64,000 nt of DNA from Streptomyces sp. NBC_01754 (GCF_035918015.1 NZ_CP109132.1:5146001-5210000), one strand, 5' to 3'. Numbered from the stretch's first letter, positions 17,050-26,182 are shown. The notes: generated by a model not told the origin, from the sequence alone. Program-made: numbers and translations.

Positions 17050-18525
17050 GTGCCCTCCATGAACAACCTCGTCCGCCAGCACACCGCTCTGAGCGACACC
17101 GACCTCGAGTGGCTCCATCTGCTGGTCTCGGAGTGGCAGCTGCTCTCCGACCTGTCCTTCGCCGACCTCGTCCTGTGGGTGCCCACCCGGGACGGCACCC
17201 GTTACGTCTCCGTGGCGCAGATGCGGCCCAACACCGGCCCCACCTCCTACCAGGACGACATGGTCGGCCACCTCGTGCCGCGCGGGCGCCGTCCGCTGCT
17301 GGACGCGGCCCTCGACGAGGGCCGGATCGTGCGTGAGGGCGACCCGGAGTGGCGCGAGGAGGTGCCCGTACGGGTCGAGTCCATCCCGGTACGCCGTGAG
17401 GGCCGGGTTCTCGGCGTCATCGCCCGCAACACCAACCTCCTGACCGTGCGCACACCCTCCCGGCTGGAGCTCACCTACCTGCAGTCCGCGTCCGACCTGG
17501 CCCAGATGATCGCGGCGGGGGCTTTCCCCTTCCCCGGCCAACAGGTCGACATGGACGCCTCGCCGCGCGTCGGTGACGGGCTGATCAGGCTCGACGCCGA
17601 GGGCGTCGTGCAGTACGCCAGCCCCAACGGGCTCTCCGCCTACCACCGGCTCGGCCTCGCCTCCGACCTGGTCGGCCATCACCTCGGTGCCACGACGGCC
17701 GAACTCGCGCCATCCCGCGGCCCGGTGGACGAGGCCCTGGTCAAGATGGCGAGCGGGTACGCGCCACGGGAGTTCGAGGTCGAGGGCGCGAGCGGGGTGA
17801 TCCAGCTGAGGGCGATCCCGCTCGAACCCAAGGGGGTGCGCATCGGCTCACTGGTGCTGCTGCGCGACGTCACCGAACTACGGCGCCGTGAACGGGAGCT
17901 GATCACCAAGGACGCCACCATCCGGGAGATCCACCACCGGGTCAAGAACAACCTCCAGACCGTGGCCGCCCTGTTGCGTCTCCAGTCGCGCCGGATGGAT
18001 TCCCCGCAGGGCCGCGAGGCGCTGGACGAGGCGGTACGGCGCGTCGGTTCGATCGCGATCGTCCATGAGACGCTGTCCCAGAATCTGGACGAGCGGGTCG
18101 AGTTCGACGAGATCGCCGACCGTGTCATCGCGATGGTGGCCGAGATCTCTCCCGGCAAGGTCACCTGCCGCCGTACGGGCCGCTTCGGGATCCTGGACGC
18201 GGCGGTGGCCACGCCCCTGTCGATGGTGCTCACCGAGGTGGTGCAGAACGCTCTGGAGCACGCCTTCGCGGTGGCCGAGCGCGGCACGGTGGAGGTGTCC
18301 GCGGTGCGCGGCGGGACGCCGGCCGAGGGCCGGCTGCTGATCACCGTGACGGACGACGGGCGGGGACTGCCCGAGGGGTTCGACCCGAAGCAGGCCGGCA
18401 ATCTGGGGCTCCAGATCGTCCGGACCCTGGTCGAGGGTGAGTTGGGCGGCGGCTTCGGTATGGTCCCCGGCCCTGGACGAGGCACCCGGGTCGTCCTCGA
18501 CATCCCGGTCAGCAACGACAAGTGA
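17050..18525 (+). CDS. pdtaS: PdtaS-like sensor histidine kinase
   Basis: This soluble kinase is about 491 residues. A GAF-type sensor of the PdtaS family covers about residues 1-150, a PAS-like domain about 170-285, and a HisKA_2 dimerisation/phosphoacceptor helix follows (REIHHRVKNNLQTVAALLRLQ; phospho-His near residue 300). The HATPase_c domain has N box VVQNALEHAF and G boxes DDGRGLPEG and GNLGLQIV. There are no membrane segments. In actinobacteria PdtaS phosphorylates PdtaR, an ANTAR RNA-binding antiterminator; no response regulator is adjacent here. GTG 17050 and ATG 17059 are both possible starts. Function is inferred from the mycobacterial orthologue. Confidence 0.88.
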   Translation: MPSMNNLVRQHTALSDTDLEWLHLLVSEWQLLSDLSFADLVLWVPTRDGTRYVSVAQMRPNTGPTSYQDDMVGHLVPRGRRPLLDAALDEGRIVREGDPEWREEVPVRVESIPVRREGRVLGVIARNTNLLTVRTPSRLELTYLQSASDLAQMIAAGAFPFPGQQVDMDASPRVGDGLIRLDAEGVVQYASPNGLSAYHRLGLASDLVGHHLGATTAELAPSRGPVDEALVKMASGYAPREFEVEGASGVIQLRAIPLEPKGVRIGSLVLLRDVTELRRRERELITKDATIREIHHRVKNNLQTVAALLRLQSRRMDSPQGREALDEAVRRVGSIAIVHETLSQNLDERVEFDEIADRVIAMVAEISPGKVTCRRTGRFGILDAAVATPLSMVLTEVVQNALEHAFAVAERGTVEVSAVRGGTPAEGRLLITVTDDGRGLPEGFDPKQAGNLGLQIVRTLVEGELGGGFGMVPGPGRGTRVVLDIPVSNDK

Positions 18526-18552
18526 GCCGGCCGTGCGGCCTCGGCCGCACGA

Positions 18553-18590
18553 CAGTGGGCCCGGACCGTGGTGACGGTCCGGGCCCACTG
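18553..18590. terminator. 17-bp perfect hairpin after the kinase gene
   Basis: Arms 18553-18569 and 18574-18590 pair perfectly around a GGTG loop, 27 bases after the kinase stop. It may also stop transcription from the convergent WhiB-like gene. Confidence 0.87.
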
Positions 18591-18700
18591 CGTGGTGCTC
18601 ACGGTGCGATGCGCTTCGGGGATACTGCGCGCTGCGACTCGAAGGCGGGGCCGTGCGTACGCTCTGTACGCGCCGCCTGGCTGCGGCTCGGTGGCGTCGG

Positions 18701-18958
18701 TCAGGCGCTGGCGTTACGCGCCCGGTTGCGAGCGGCGCGGCGCTTCATTGCGCGGCGCTCGTCCTCGCTGAGGCCACCCCAGACGCCGGAGTCCTGGCCG
18801 GACTCGAGCGCCCACTGCAGGCACTGCTCCATGACGGGGCAGCGACGGCAGACGGCCTTGGCTTCCTCGATCTGCAGCAGCGCAGGACCGGTGTTGCCGA
18901 TGGGGAAGAACAGCTCGGGGTCTTCCTCACGACAAACGGCGTTGTGACGCCAGTCCAT
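18701..18958 (-). CDS. wblE: WhiB-family iron-sulfur regulator (WblE/WhiB1 type)
   Basis: The small (85 aa) protein carries the four cysteines that bind a [4Fe-4S] cluster (Cys9, Cys37, Cys40, Cys46). It also has the GVWGG turn (58-62) that contacts sigma-factor region 4, and a basic C-terminal tail (KRRAARNRARN) for DNA contact. Length and text match the WhiB1/WblE group, which is nitric-oxide-responsive in Mycobacterium and usually essential. Position next to the PdtaS-like kinase is conserved in streptomycetes as I recall. A leader of about 300 bases separates it from the next gene upstream. Confidence 0.93.
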   Translation of the reverse strand: MDWRHNAVCREEDPELFFPIGNTGPALLQIEEAKAVCRRCPVMEQCLQWALESGQDSGVWGGLSEDERRAMKRRAARNRARNASA

Positions 18959-19277
18959 GGCTGCTACCTCTCCTTGGTATTACATGCTGGTGCTTGTGAA
19001 TGTGAACGCTTTCACGAATCCCCCCACAGGTGAAGGTCCGACGCCCAGATGAACTGGTTGTGGTCCTGTTGTGATGAGGAGGGGTTCTGGCTCTCAGGGA
19101 TGCCGGTGTTGCGGGCTGTCCCGATCGCCATGTAGAGATTCGCAAACCTCGGCGGCGGATACAACCCCTTCTGGAAAGTTTTTTTTGATTCCTCGGTGTC
19201 GACTAGGTCACAGCCGTACTTCTAAGGGGTGGGGCCCAGCCCAAACGTTCGAGTTAAAGGACTTTGGGCCCTTCTAC
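18959..19277. other. Upstream region of wblE and 3' side of the lipid kinase gene
   Basis: This AT-richer, non-coding stretch lies upstream of wblE. It includes a T8 run (about 19180-19187) and a GTGAACGCTTTCACGAA dyad (about 19002-19018, arms GTGAA/TTCAC) close to the wblE ribosome site. It probably holds the wblE promoter and long leader; no gene is seen. Confidence 0.55.
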
Positions 19278-20246
19278 TCACACAATCACACGCAGTGCAC
19301 GGCGTACGCCTGTGAACGTCACGCTCGTACGCAGTCCCAGGTGGTCGCCGTCCATCTGGAAGGGTAGTGGGGCCTTCGAATGCAAGGTGAAGTCGGTGAG
19401 GTCGTGCAGGGAGACCGCGTGCTTGCCGTGCGGGCCCTTCTCGGGGCTGGAAGTCAGCAGCTGGGTGGCGTACCGGGTCACCGCGGCGGTGGACAGGCGC
19501 CGCAGTCCGAGGATGTCCAGCGCGGTGTCGAAGGAGGCCCTGGGGGCGGCGTACATCGGCCGATTCCCCAGGTAGGTCCAGGGAGCCGTGTTGCAGATGA
19601 TGGAGAGCGCGAGGTCCGTCACCGGGTCCCGGCCGGGGACGTCCAGGGTGATCAGGCCGTCACGCCGGTGCGGTTCCTCGAGGAACTGGCGCAGGACCTG
19701 GCGTACGTACAGCGCGTGGGTCGACCGCTTGCCGCTCTCGCGCTTCTGTTCGACACGGCCGATGACCCCGGCGTCGAATCCGAGACCCGCGCAGAAGGTG
19801 AACCAGCGTTCGGGTACGGCCTCGTCGGGGCTGCCCGGGGTGCCGACCGCCAGACCGAGGCCCACCGTGCGCCGGCTGCGGTCCGCGAGGGCGTCCAGGA
19901 TGGCGCCGGTCGCCTCCACGGCGTCGTTGGGGATGCCCAGGGCGCGCGCGAAGACGTTGGTGGAGCCGCCGGGGACCACGGCGAGGCTCGGCAGGCTGTC
20001 CAGGTCGGGCCCTTTGTGCAGCAGGCCGTTGACCACCTCGTTCACCGTGCCGTCGCCGCCGAGGGCGACCACGATGTCGATGTCGTCGGAGTCCGCGGCC
20101 CGGCGTCCCAGGTCCCGGGCGTGCCCGCGGTACTCCGTGGTCACGGCCTCCAGCTTCATCTCGCTCGCCAGTGCGTGGATGAGCACGTCACGGGTCCGCG
20201 CGCTGGTGGTGGTGGCTGCCGGGTTGACCACGAGGAGTGCGCGCAT
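19278..20246 (-). CDS. Diacylglycerol kinase family lipid kinase
   Basis: This encodes 322 residues of the DAGK/YegS type. The nucleotide loop VVALGGDGTVNEVVNGL (about 60-76) and the VVPGGSTNVFARALG motif are both present. A C-terminal beta-sandwich domain follows. Such enzymes phosphorylate diacylglycerol, phosphatidylglycerol or sphingoid lipids at the membrane face; which lipid cannot be told. It is a single gene, with a divergent small membrane protein upstream. Confidence 0.9.
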   Translation of the reverse strand: MRALLVVNPAATTTSARTRDVLIHALASEMKLEAVTTEYRGHARDLGRRAADSDDIDIVVALGGDGTVNEVVNGLLHKGPDLDSLPSLAVVPGGSTNVFARALGIPNDAVEATGAILDALADRSRRTVGLGLAVGTPGSPDEAVPERWFTFCAGLGFDAGVIGRVEQKRESGKRSTHALYVRQVLRQFLEEPHRRDGLITLDVPGRDPVTDLALSIICNTAPWTYLGNRPMYAAPRASFDTALDILGLRRLSTAAVTRYATQLLTSSPEKGPHGKHAVSLHDLTDFTLHSKAPLPFQMDGDHLGLRTSVTFTGVRRALRVIV

Positions 20247-20396
20247 GCCGTCAGCCTACCTACGGCGCGGTACCGCTCAGAAGCGGCGGATCCCCCCGTC
20301 CGTGCCTGGTGACAATGTGTGACCGACCCGGTCCGGCAGGGTCGGTGCGCGGCCCCGGCTTCGCTTCCAGGGGGGCGAGATGCCAACCTGAAGGGC

Positions 20397-20846
20397 GTGA
20401 GTACTGAAGCGAACGCGCCCTCTCCGTCGCCCTCGGCCGGCGAGGAGAAGCCGGGCCGGATCCCCCTCGTGGCCGCCCTGAACGCCCTCGAAGGCGCCGC
20501 GCTCGCCCTCGGCGGGATCTACATGCTGGTCATGGGTCTGATCGGGCACCCCGACAGCCCCCGGCAGGCGGAGACGGGCGGTCTCACCCTGGTGGTGCTC
20601 GGCCTCATCCCGCTGTTCGCCGCGCGCGGCCTGCTGCTGCGGCGCAGCTGGAGCCGTGGTCCCGCGCTCATCACCCAGCTCATGGCACTGCCGGTGGCGT
20701 GGACGCTGCTGCAGTCGCACGGAGCACTCATCCCCACGGGGATCGTGCTCGCCGTGGTCGCCGTGACCGGGCTGGTGGTGCTGTTCGATCCGGCGACCAC
20801 GCGGGCGCTGGGCATCCGGGGGCCGCGGACGACGCCTGGAGCCTGA
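20397..20846 (+). CDS. Small integral membrane protein of unknown function
   Basis: The product of about 149 residues has four predicted membrane segments (about 30-50, 62-80, 90-108, 115-133) after a Ser/Pro-rich cytoplasmic N-terminus. No catalytic motif is recognisable. GTG 20397 is preferred because the family-like text starts after it (STEANAPSPSPSAGEEKPG). It converges on sigH. Confidence 0.7.
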   Translation: MSTEANAPSPSPSAGEEKPGRIPLVAALNALEGAALALGGIYMLVMGLIGHPDSPRQAETGGLTLVVLGLIPLFAARGLLLRRSWSRGPALITQLMALPVAWTLLQSHGALIPTGIVLAVVAVTGLVVLFDPATTRALGIRGPRTTPGA

Positions 20847-20906
20847 GACCGGCGCCCCGGAGCCTGAGGCGGTGCCGCGACGCCCGTCCCGGCACCGCCC
20901 CGCGTC

Positions 20907-21896
20907 CTACTCCTCGACGAGCAGTCGTTCGCGGAGCTGGGCCAGTGTGCGGGCCAGCAGCCGGGAGACGTGCATCTGGGAGATCCCGACCTCCTGGGCG
21001 ATCTGCGACTGGGTCATGTTGCCGAAGAACCGCAGCAGCAGGATCCGCTTCTCACGCGCCGGCAGCCCCTCCAGCAAGGGCTTGAGCGACTCCCGGTACT
21101 CGACGCCCTCCAGCGCCTCGTCCTCCGAGCCCAGGGTGTCCGCGACCGCGGGCGACTCGTCGTCCGTGTCCGGGACGTCCAGCGAGAGCGTGCTGTAGGC
21201 ATTGGCCGATTCCAGTCCCTCCAGCACCTCCTCCTCGGAGATGCCCAGGCGCTCCGCCAGCTCGTGCACGGTCGGCGACCGGCCGTACTGCTGGGAGAGC
21301 TCCGCGGTGGCCGTGGTCAGTGACAGCCGCAGTTCCTGGAGACGGCGCGGCACCCGCACCGCCCAGCCCTTGTCGCGGAAGTGGCGCTTGATCTCGCCGA
21401 CGACCGTGGGGGTCGCGTACGTCGAGAACTCGACGCCGCGGTCCGGGTCGAACCGGTCGACCGACTTGATCAGCCCGATCGTGGCGACCTGGGTCAGGTC
21501 GTCCAGCGGCTCACCCCGGTTGCGGAAGCGGCGGGCCAGATGCTCCACGAGGGGCAGATGCATCCGCACCAGCCGGTTGCGCAGCTCCGCCTTCTCGGGC
21601 GAGCCGTCGGGCAGCTCCCGCAGATCGACGAAGAGCGCCCGCGCCCCGCTGCGGTCGTGTGGATCGTGGTGCCCGTGCTCGCTCATCTGGCCCGCCCGCT
21701 CCGCCTGCGACTGCTCCACCGCGACCGTACGGCCTCGCGCCCCGTCCGTACCGCCGGAACCGTCGGCCCCGTCCGTGCCCTCCGTGCCGTCCACCGGATG
21801 CGGCCGGGCCTGCTGCTCCGGGACGGCGGCTGGGCGCACCACCCCTGACCGGATCGTCTCGTCACGCACAGGACCGTCCCCGTTCCCGTTGCTCAC
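20907..21896 (-). CDS. sigH: SigH-type stress sigma factor (SigB/F/G family)
   Basis: This encodes 329 residues. A low-complexity N-terminal extension (residues 1-95, Gly/Asp/Thr repeats) precedes region 2 (LDDLTQVATIGLIKSVDRFDPDRGVEFSTYA and its continuation), region 3, and region 4 with the helix-turn-helix MTQSQIAQEVGISQMHVSRLLA. In S. coelicolor sigH responds to osmotic and heat stress and gives several protein forms from alternative starts. An internal ATG (21686, Met71, MSEHGHHD) here could give a shorter form. The GTG start overlaps the stop of the anti-sigma gene, so the two are coupled. Confidence 0.92.
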   Translation of the reverse strand: MSNGNGDGPVRDETIRSGVVRPAAVPEQQARPHPVDGTEGTDGADGSGGTDGARGRTVAVEQSQAERAGQMSEHGHHDPHDRSGARALFVDLRELPDGSPEKAELRNRLVRMHLPLVEHLARRFRNRGEPLDDLTQVATIGLIKSVDRFDPDRGVEFSTYATPTVVGEIKRHFRDKGWAVRVPRRLQELRLSLTTATAELSQQYGRSPTVHELAERLGISEEEVLEGLESANAYSTLSLDVPDTDDESPAVADTLGSEDEALEGVEYRESLKPLLEGLPAREKRILLLRFFGNMTQSQIAQEVGISQMHVSRLLARTLAQLRERLLVEE

Positions 21897-22306
21897 GCCG
21901 GCCCGGGTCCCGCGCCGCGCTGTTTGTAGAGGCTGATGCTCACCGTGCGGTCGTCGGCCACCGTGGAATCGACCTTGCCGGCGAGTGCGGAGAGCACCGT
22001 CCAGGCGAAGGTGTCGCGCTCGGGGGCGCGTCCGTCCGTCGTGGGGGCCGAGACGGTCACCTCGAGGGAGTCGTCGATGAGACGGAAGACACAGCTGAGG
22101 ACCGAGCCGGGCACGGCCTGCTGGAGCAGGATCGCGCAGGCCTCGTCGACCGCGATGCGAAGATCCTCGATCTCGTCGAGAGTGAAGTCCAAGCGCGCTG
22201 CGAGACCGGCCGTGGCCGTACGCAGCACCGACAGGTAGGCACCCGCAGCGGGCAGCCGGACCTCAACGAAGTCCTGGTTCCCGGGCTCGCCTGCGATCTG
22301 GGACAC
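21893..22306 (-). CDS. ushX: Anti-sigma factor, RsbW/SpoIIAB-like kinase fold (UshX/PrsH type)
   Basis: This encodes 137 residues of the GHKL kinase fold. It has the N box DEIEDLRIAVDEACAILLQ (E and D for Mg/ATP) but a less clear G box. It lies directly upstream of, and coupled to, the sigma gene, as in the S. coelicolor ushX/prsH-sigH pair where it binds and inhibits SigH. I chose GTG 22306 because a strong GGAGG lies five bases upstream; longer upstream frames lack one. It acts in the cytoplasm, probably counteracted by BldG-type anti-anti-sigma factors encoded elsewhere. Confidence 0.88.
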   Translation of the reverse strand: MSQIAGEPGNQDFVEVRLPAAGAYLSVLRTATAGLAARLDFTLDEIEDLRIAVDEACAILLQQAVPGSVLSCVFRLIDDSLEVTVSAPTTDGRAPERDTFAWTVLSALAGKVDSTVADDRTVSISLYKQRGAGPGPA

Positions 22307-22536
22307 CCTCACCTCCAAGGTGGCACAAACTCGTTCGAGGCCCCAGGGCGGTGCCCAGGGCCATCCGGTCCGCCGCCCGGCGTGTGGTCCGGCGGCGTTG
22401 TCGCGGTCCATGATGCCGTGTCGCCGCGACCCCGTCCCTGGCCGTCACTCATGGTAAGCATAGGTGTACGAACAGTGGCTAGGGGTCTGTGGCGGTCAAT
22501 TGCGAAGAACCGGCGCCGGTTTGACGTACCCAGGCG

Positions 22537-22797
22537 TCACACGATCGAACCGTCCTCGAAGCACCATCGCCAGTTCTCGTCCTGTTCGAAACTGCGCATC
22601 ACCGGGTGGCCGGTGTCCTGGAAGTGCTTCGTGGCGTGCTGCAGCGGCGAGGAGTCGCAGCAGCCCACGTGCCCGCAGACCAGGCAGAGCCGCAGCTGCA
22701 CCGGGTGGGTGCCCGCCTCCAGGCACTCCGGGCAGGTGTCGCTGAGGGGGGTGGGTTCGGGGCGCGGCAGTCCGGATACGTGACGGCACTCACTCAT
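22537..22797 (-). CDS. UBP-type zinc finger protein
   Basis: This 86-residue protein is essentially one ZnF-UBP domain. The zinc ligands are visible in DTCPECLEAG, LCLVCGHVGCCDSS, HATKHF and TGHPV, followed by the aromatic WRWCFEDG end. In eukaryotes the domain binds ubiquitin C-termini; its bacterial role is unknown. The start ATG 22797 is 36 bases from the divergent antiporter gene, so they share a short promoter region. Confidence 0.88.
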   Translation of the reverse strand: MSECRHVSGLPRPEPTPLSDTCPECLEAGTHPVQLRLCLVCGHVGCCDSSPLQHATKHFQDTGHPVMRSFEQDENWRWCFEDGSIV

Positions 22798-22832
22798 GAT
22801 GGCCACGTTACGTCGGATGCGAGGACGGTGAG

Positions 22833-24437
22833 ATGGACGCGCTGCCCCTGGTGGCACTCGTCGCGGCCAGCGCGGCGGTCGCGGGGGCCGCACGGCGGAC
22901 CCCGGTGCCCCCACCGCTGCTGCTGGTGGCCGCCGGCCTGCTGGTCTCCTACCTTCCCGGGGTGCCGCACTACACCCTGGACGCGCACATCGTGCTGCCG
23001 CTGCTGCTGCCGCCCCTGCTGTACACGGCCGCCGTCGACAGCTCCTACCTGGATCTGCGGGCCAACCTGCGGCCGGTCGCGCTGCTCTCCGTCGGATACG
23101 TGCTCTTCGCGACCTTCGCCGTGGGCGCCCTGGCCTGTCTGATCGTGCCCGGCCTGCCGCTCCCCGCCGCGCTGGTGCTCGGCGCGGTGATCGCCCCGCC
23201 GGACGCCGTCACGGCCGCGGCGATCGCCCGGCGGGTCGGACTGCCCGCCCGGGTCACCACGATCCTCCAGGGCGAGTCCCTGGTGAACGACGCCACCGCG
23301 ATCACCGCCTTCAAGGTCGCCCTCGCCGCGGCCGTCGGCGAGGGCATGAGCTGGGGTGCCGGGGTCGTCGAGTTCCTGCTGGCCGCGGTCGGCGGCGTCG
23401 GGGTCGGGCTCGTGCTGATGGTGCCGCTGCACTGGCTGCGCACCCACCTCGGCGAGGCGCTGCTCCAGAACACCCTGTCGCTGCTGATCCCCTTCGTGGC
23501 GTACGCGGCGGCCGAGCGGGTGCACGCCTCCGGGGTGCTGGCGGTGGTCGTCGTCGCGCTGTATCTGGGACACCGGTCCTGGCAGGTGGACTTCGCGACG
23601 CGGCTCCAGGAGGCGGCGGTCTGGAAGATGGTCGCCTTCGTCCTGGAGTCGGCGGTCTTCGCGCTGATCGGCCTTCAGCTGCAGTCCGTGGTGAAGGGGC
23701 TCGGCACGTACGGCCTGGCCGACGCGGTCCGGTACGCGCTCGCCGTCTTCGTCGCCGTGGTGGTGGTGCGCTTCGTCTGGGTGTACCCGGCGATGTATCT
23801 GCCGCTGTGGTTCTCCCGGCGCATCAGGGACCGCGAACCCGCGATGCCGTGGACCTCGCCGCTGATCGTGTCCTGGGCAGGGATGCGGGGCGTCGTCTCG
23901 CTCGCCGTGGCCGCCTCCGTCCCGCTGGTCACGCATGACGGGAAGCACTTCCCGGATCGCAACCTGCTGCTGTTCCTGGCCTTCACGACGGTCATCGGGA
24001 CGCTGGTCGTCCAGGGTCTCACCCTGCCCCTCCTGGTGCGGGTGCTGAAGCTGCCGGGGCGTGACCTGCGCGCCGAGACGCTCGCCGAGGCGCAGGCGCA
24101 GAGCGAGGCGTCCTCGGCGGCGGAGGCCCGCCTGGACGCGCTGCTGGCCGATCCGCACAGCTCCCTGCCCGGCCCGCTCGCCGACCGGCTGCGCCACGTG
24201 CTGGAGCGGCGCCGCAACTCCGTGTGGGAACGGCTCGGCGCGGCGGACCCGGTCACCGGGGAGTCGGCGGACGACACCTACCGGCGGCTGGCCAGGGAGG
24301 CGATCGACGCCGAGCGCGAGGTGTTCGTCCGGCTCCGGGACGAGCGCCGGATCGACGACGAGATGCTCCGGGTGCTGCTGCGCCGGCTGGACCTGGAGGA
24401 GGCGACGGCCTACCGGGAACAGGACGGGGCGCCCTGA
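22833..24437 (+). CDS. CPA1-family Na+/H+ antiporter
   Basis: This 534-residue protein has about 12 membrane segments. Ion-site motifs are present: VIAPPDAVTAAAIARR (about residues 125-140) and GESLVNDATA (about 149-158), with a Arg-containing SWAGMRGVVSLAVA helix near 350. A cytoplasmic tail of about 125 residues is predicted helical. It exchanges monovalent cations for protons across the membrane. Its 3' end overlaps the convergent PLP-enzyme gene by 28 bases. Confidence 0.9.
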   Translation: MDALPLVALVAASAAVAGAARRTPVPPPLLLVAAGLLVSYLPGVPHYTLDAHIVLPLLLPPLLYTAAVDSSYLDLRANLRPVALLSVGYVLFATFAVGALACLIVPGLPLPAALVLGAVIAPPDAVTAAAIARRVGLPARVTTILQGESLVNDATAITAFKVALAAAVGEGMSWGAGVVEFLLAAVGGVGVGLVLMVPLHWLRTHLGEALLQNTLSLLIPFVAYAAAERVHASGVLAVVVVALYLGHRSWQVDFATRLQEAAVWKMVAFVLESAVFALIGLQLQSVVKGLGTYGLADAVRYALAVFVAVVVVRFVWVYPAMYLPLWFSRRIRDREPAMPWTSPLIVSWAGMRGVVSLAVAASVPLVTHDGKHFPDRNLLLFLAFTTVIGTLVVQGLTLPLLVRVLKLPGRDLRAETLAEAQAQSEASSAAEARLDALLADPHSSLPGPLADRLRHVLERRRNSVWERLGAADPVTGESADDTYRRLAREAIDAEREVFVRLRDERRIDDEMLRVLLRRLDLEEATAYREQDGAP

Positions 24438-25375
24438 GGTGCGTCGGGGCGCCCGGTGACGACGGCGGTGACCGTGGACCCCGGGGCGAACGCGCCGCCG
24501 CCCGCCAGGACGGTCAGGGCGTACAGCAGTTTGGCCACGTAGAGACGTTCGACGGGCAGGCCGTGCCGGTCCTCGAAGTCGTCGGCGAAGGCGTGCAGCG
24601 CGGCGGTCGTACGGGCGTAGCCCCCGAAGTGGAAGCGCTCGTCCAGGGACCACCGCCCGGCGGGGCCGCCGAACGCCTCCTCTTGCAGCGCGCGCACCGC
24701 GTTTCCCAGGAAGCCGCCGCGCAGCACGGGTACGCCCAGGGCGTGCTGTCCGGGCCCGAGTCCGGCGGCCAGTCCGGCCAGGGTGCCGCCGGTGCCGCAG
24801 GCCACCGCGACCGTCCCGGAGGGTCCGCGCAACTCGCGGCCGAGCTCTGTGCAGCCCTGTACGGCGAGCGCGTTGCTGCCGCCCTCCGGGATGACGGCGC
24901 ACTCCCCGAAGAGGCCCAGCAGGCCCTCCAGGACCTCGGGAGAGGCTTTCGCGCGGTAGGTGGTGCGGTCCACGAAGTGCAGGCGCATCCCGTCGGCCGC
25001 GCACCGGGCGAGCGAGGGGTTCAGGGGTCGGTGGGCCAGTTCGTCGCCGCGGACGACGCCGACCGTGGGGAAACCGAGCAGCCGGCCGGCCGCGGCGGTG
25101 GCCCGCAGGTGGTTGGAGTAGGCCCCGCCGAAGGTCAGCACGGCGCGGCCGGCGGCGGCCCGCAGATTGGGGCCGAGCTTGCGCCACTTGTTGCCCGGCG
25201 GGTACAGGTCCGCTGGTCCAAGCACGCCCGTGTCCCAGGGGACGGTGGTGTGGATCAGGTCATCCCGCTTCAGCAGCAGACGGACGCCCCGGCGGGCGAA
25301 CCGGTCGTCGTGAACTTCCTCCAGTGGGGAGGGCGGACGGGGCTGAAGTGCGAGGTCGAGATCTACGGGGCTCAC
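24410..25375 (-). CDS. PLP-dependent D-cysteine desulfhydrase / ACC deaminase-like enzyme
   Basis: This encodes 321 residues of the fold-type II PLP family. The Schiff-base lysine is in PGNKWRKLGPNL (about residue 63). The FGGAYSNHLRA loop and the glycine-rich phosphate cup GTGGTLAG are clear. ACC deaminase and D-cysteine desulfhydrase cannot be separated from this reading; the FGGAYSNH text fits the desulfhydrase side. The start is GTG 25375. It overlaps the antiporter gene end-to-end and follows the XRE regulator gene by 33 bases on the same strand. Confidence 0.85.
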   Translation of the reverse strand: MSPVDLDLALQPRPPSPLEEVHDDRFARRGVRLLLKRDDLIHTTVPWDTGVLGPADLYPPGNKWRKLGPNLRAAAGRAVLTFGGAYSNHLRATAAAGRLLGFPTVGVVRGDELAHRPLNPSLARCAADGMRLHFVDRTTYRAKASPEVLEGLLGLFGECAVIPEGGSNALAVQGCTELGRELRGPSGTVAVACGTGGTLAGLAAGLGPGQHALGVPVLRGGFLGNAVRALQEEAFGGPAGRWSLDERFHFGGYARTTAALHAFADDFEDRHGLPVERLYVAKLLYALTVLAGGGAFAPGSTVTAVVTGRPDAPQGAPSCSR

Positions 25376-25408
25376 CCCGCCATTGTGGCTGTGCCCCCGG
25401 TCGCTCCT

Positions 25409-26182
25409 TCACGGCGTCCGGCGCAGGCCTCGGTCCCACAGCTCTTCGGCGTGCTCCGCGAACCTGTCGAACATCCCGCTGTCGCCCTGGCGGCGCAGAT
25501 GCAGGAGAGGCGAGTCGTGGCCGACGAGCCGGGCCAGGTGGGGCGTCACGAGTGCGTCATGGTCGAACCTGAATACGGACAGGGACACATGATTCACGGC
25601 GTCCTCGGCGCTGCTGAAACGCGTTTCCAGGCCTTCCAGCGGGCCGAGACGTCCCAGGTGCTCCAGACTGACCCGGATGCGTGTGGCGACGCTCAGGGCG
25701 ACGGCCTCGATGGCCTCGCGCTGGTGGGTCACCTCCCCGTCGGGATCACCGAGCAGGAAACGCACCCGGCATCCCTCTGCGATCTTCCTGCGCAGCGTGT
25801 CGACGAATGCCGGTTGCTCCAGCCACACGAAGTAGTTCGTGTTTCCGGCCAGGAAGATATCTGTCGTGGCACCTTCGACCAGCTCACCCCACACCGTTGA
25901 CGGGCAGGCCGGCCGGTACGGGTAGGCGTGCACCAACTCGCGGTCATGACCGGTCTTCACACGTTCCTGTACGGCCTTCGGCCAGATCATCTCGTCGTCC
26001 ACCTTCAGCGCCCGGCACGCGTCGACACGGTTCCTTGAATGAGGTACCAACCCGGCGTCAGCCAGCCACCGTTCCACCGTCCTGGGTGCCACGCCGATAC
26101 GCTCGGCGAGTTTCCGTGGCGAGAGCTTGGCGTCTTCCATAGCTGATCGTAGAGCGACATTCAAGACTTCCCCCAGCGACAT
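25409..26182 (-). CDS. XRE-family regulator with C-terminal sensor domain
   Basis: This encodes about 257 residues. The N-terminal helix-turn-helix is LSPRKLAERIGVAPRTVERWLAD (about 20-42). The remaining 190 residues form a domain of the kind often labelled DUF5919 in streptomycete XRE proteins (DIFLAGNTNYFVW, VRFLLGDPDGEVT), possibly related to phospholipase-D-like folds. I prefer ATG 26182, behind GAAAGG, to an upstream TTG at 26209. It faces a divergent small gene at 26272, a recurring pairing in Streptomyces. Target genes are unknown. Confidence 0.82.
   Translation of the reverse strand: MSLGEVLNVALRSAMEDAKLSPRKLAERIGVAPRTVERWLADAGLVPHSRNRVDACRALKVDDEMIWPKAVQERVKTGHDRELVHAYPYRPACPSTVWGELVEGATTDIFLAGNTNYFVWLEQPAFVDTLRRKIAEGCRVRFLLGDPDGEVTHQREAIEAVALSVATRIRVSLEHLGRLGPLEGLETRFSSAEDAVNHVSLSVFRFDHDALVTPHLARLVGHDSPLLHLRRQGDSGMFDRFAEHAEELWDRGLRRTP

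Noticed and set aside
22794..25187. Open frame of about 797 codons opposite the antiporter and PLP-enzyme genes
   Set aside because: His/Arg/Gly-rich antisense text spanning two real genes; no conserved motif.
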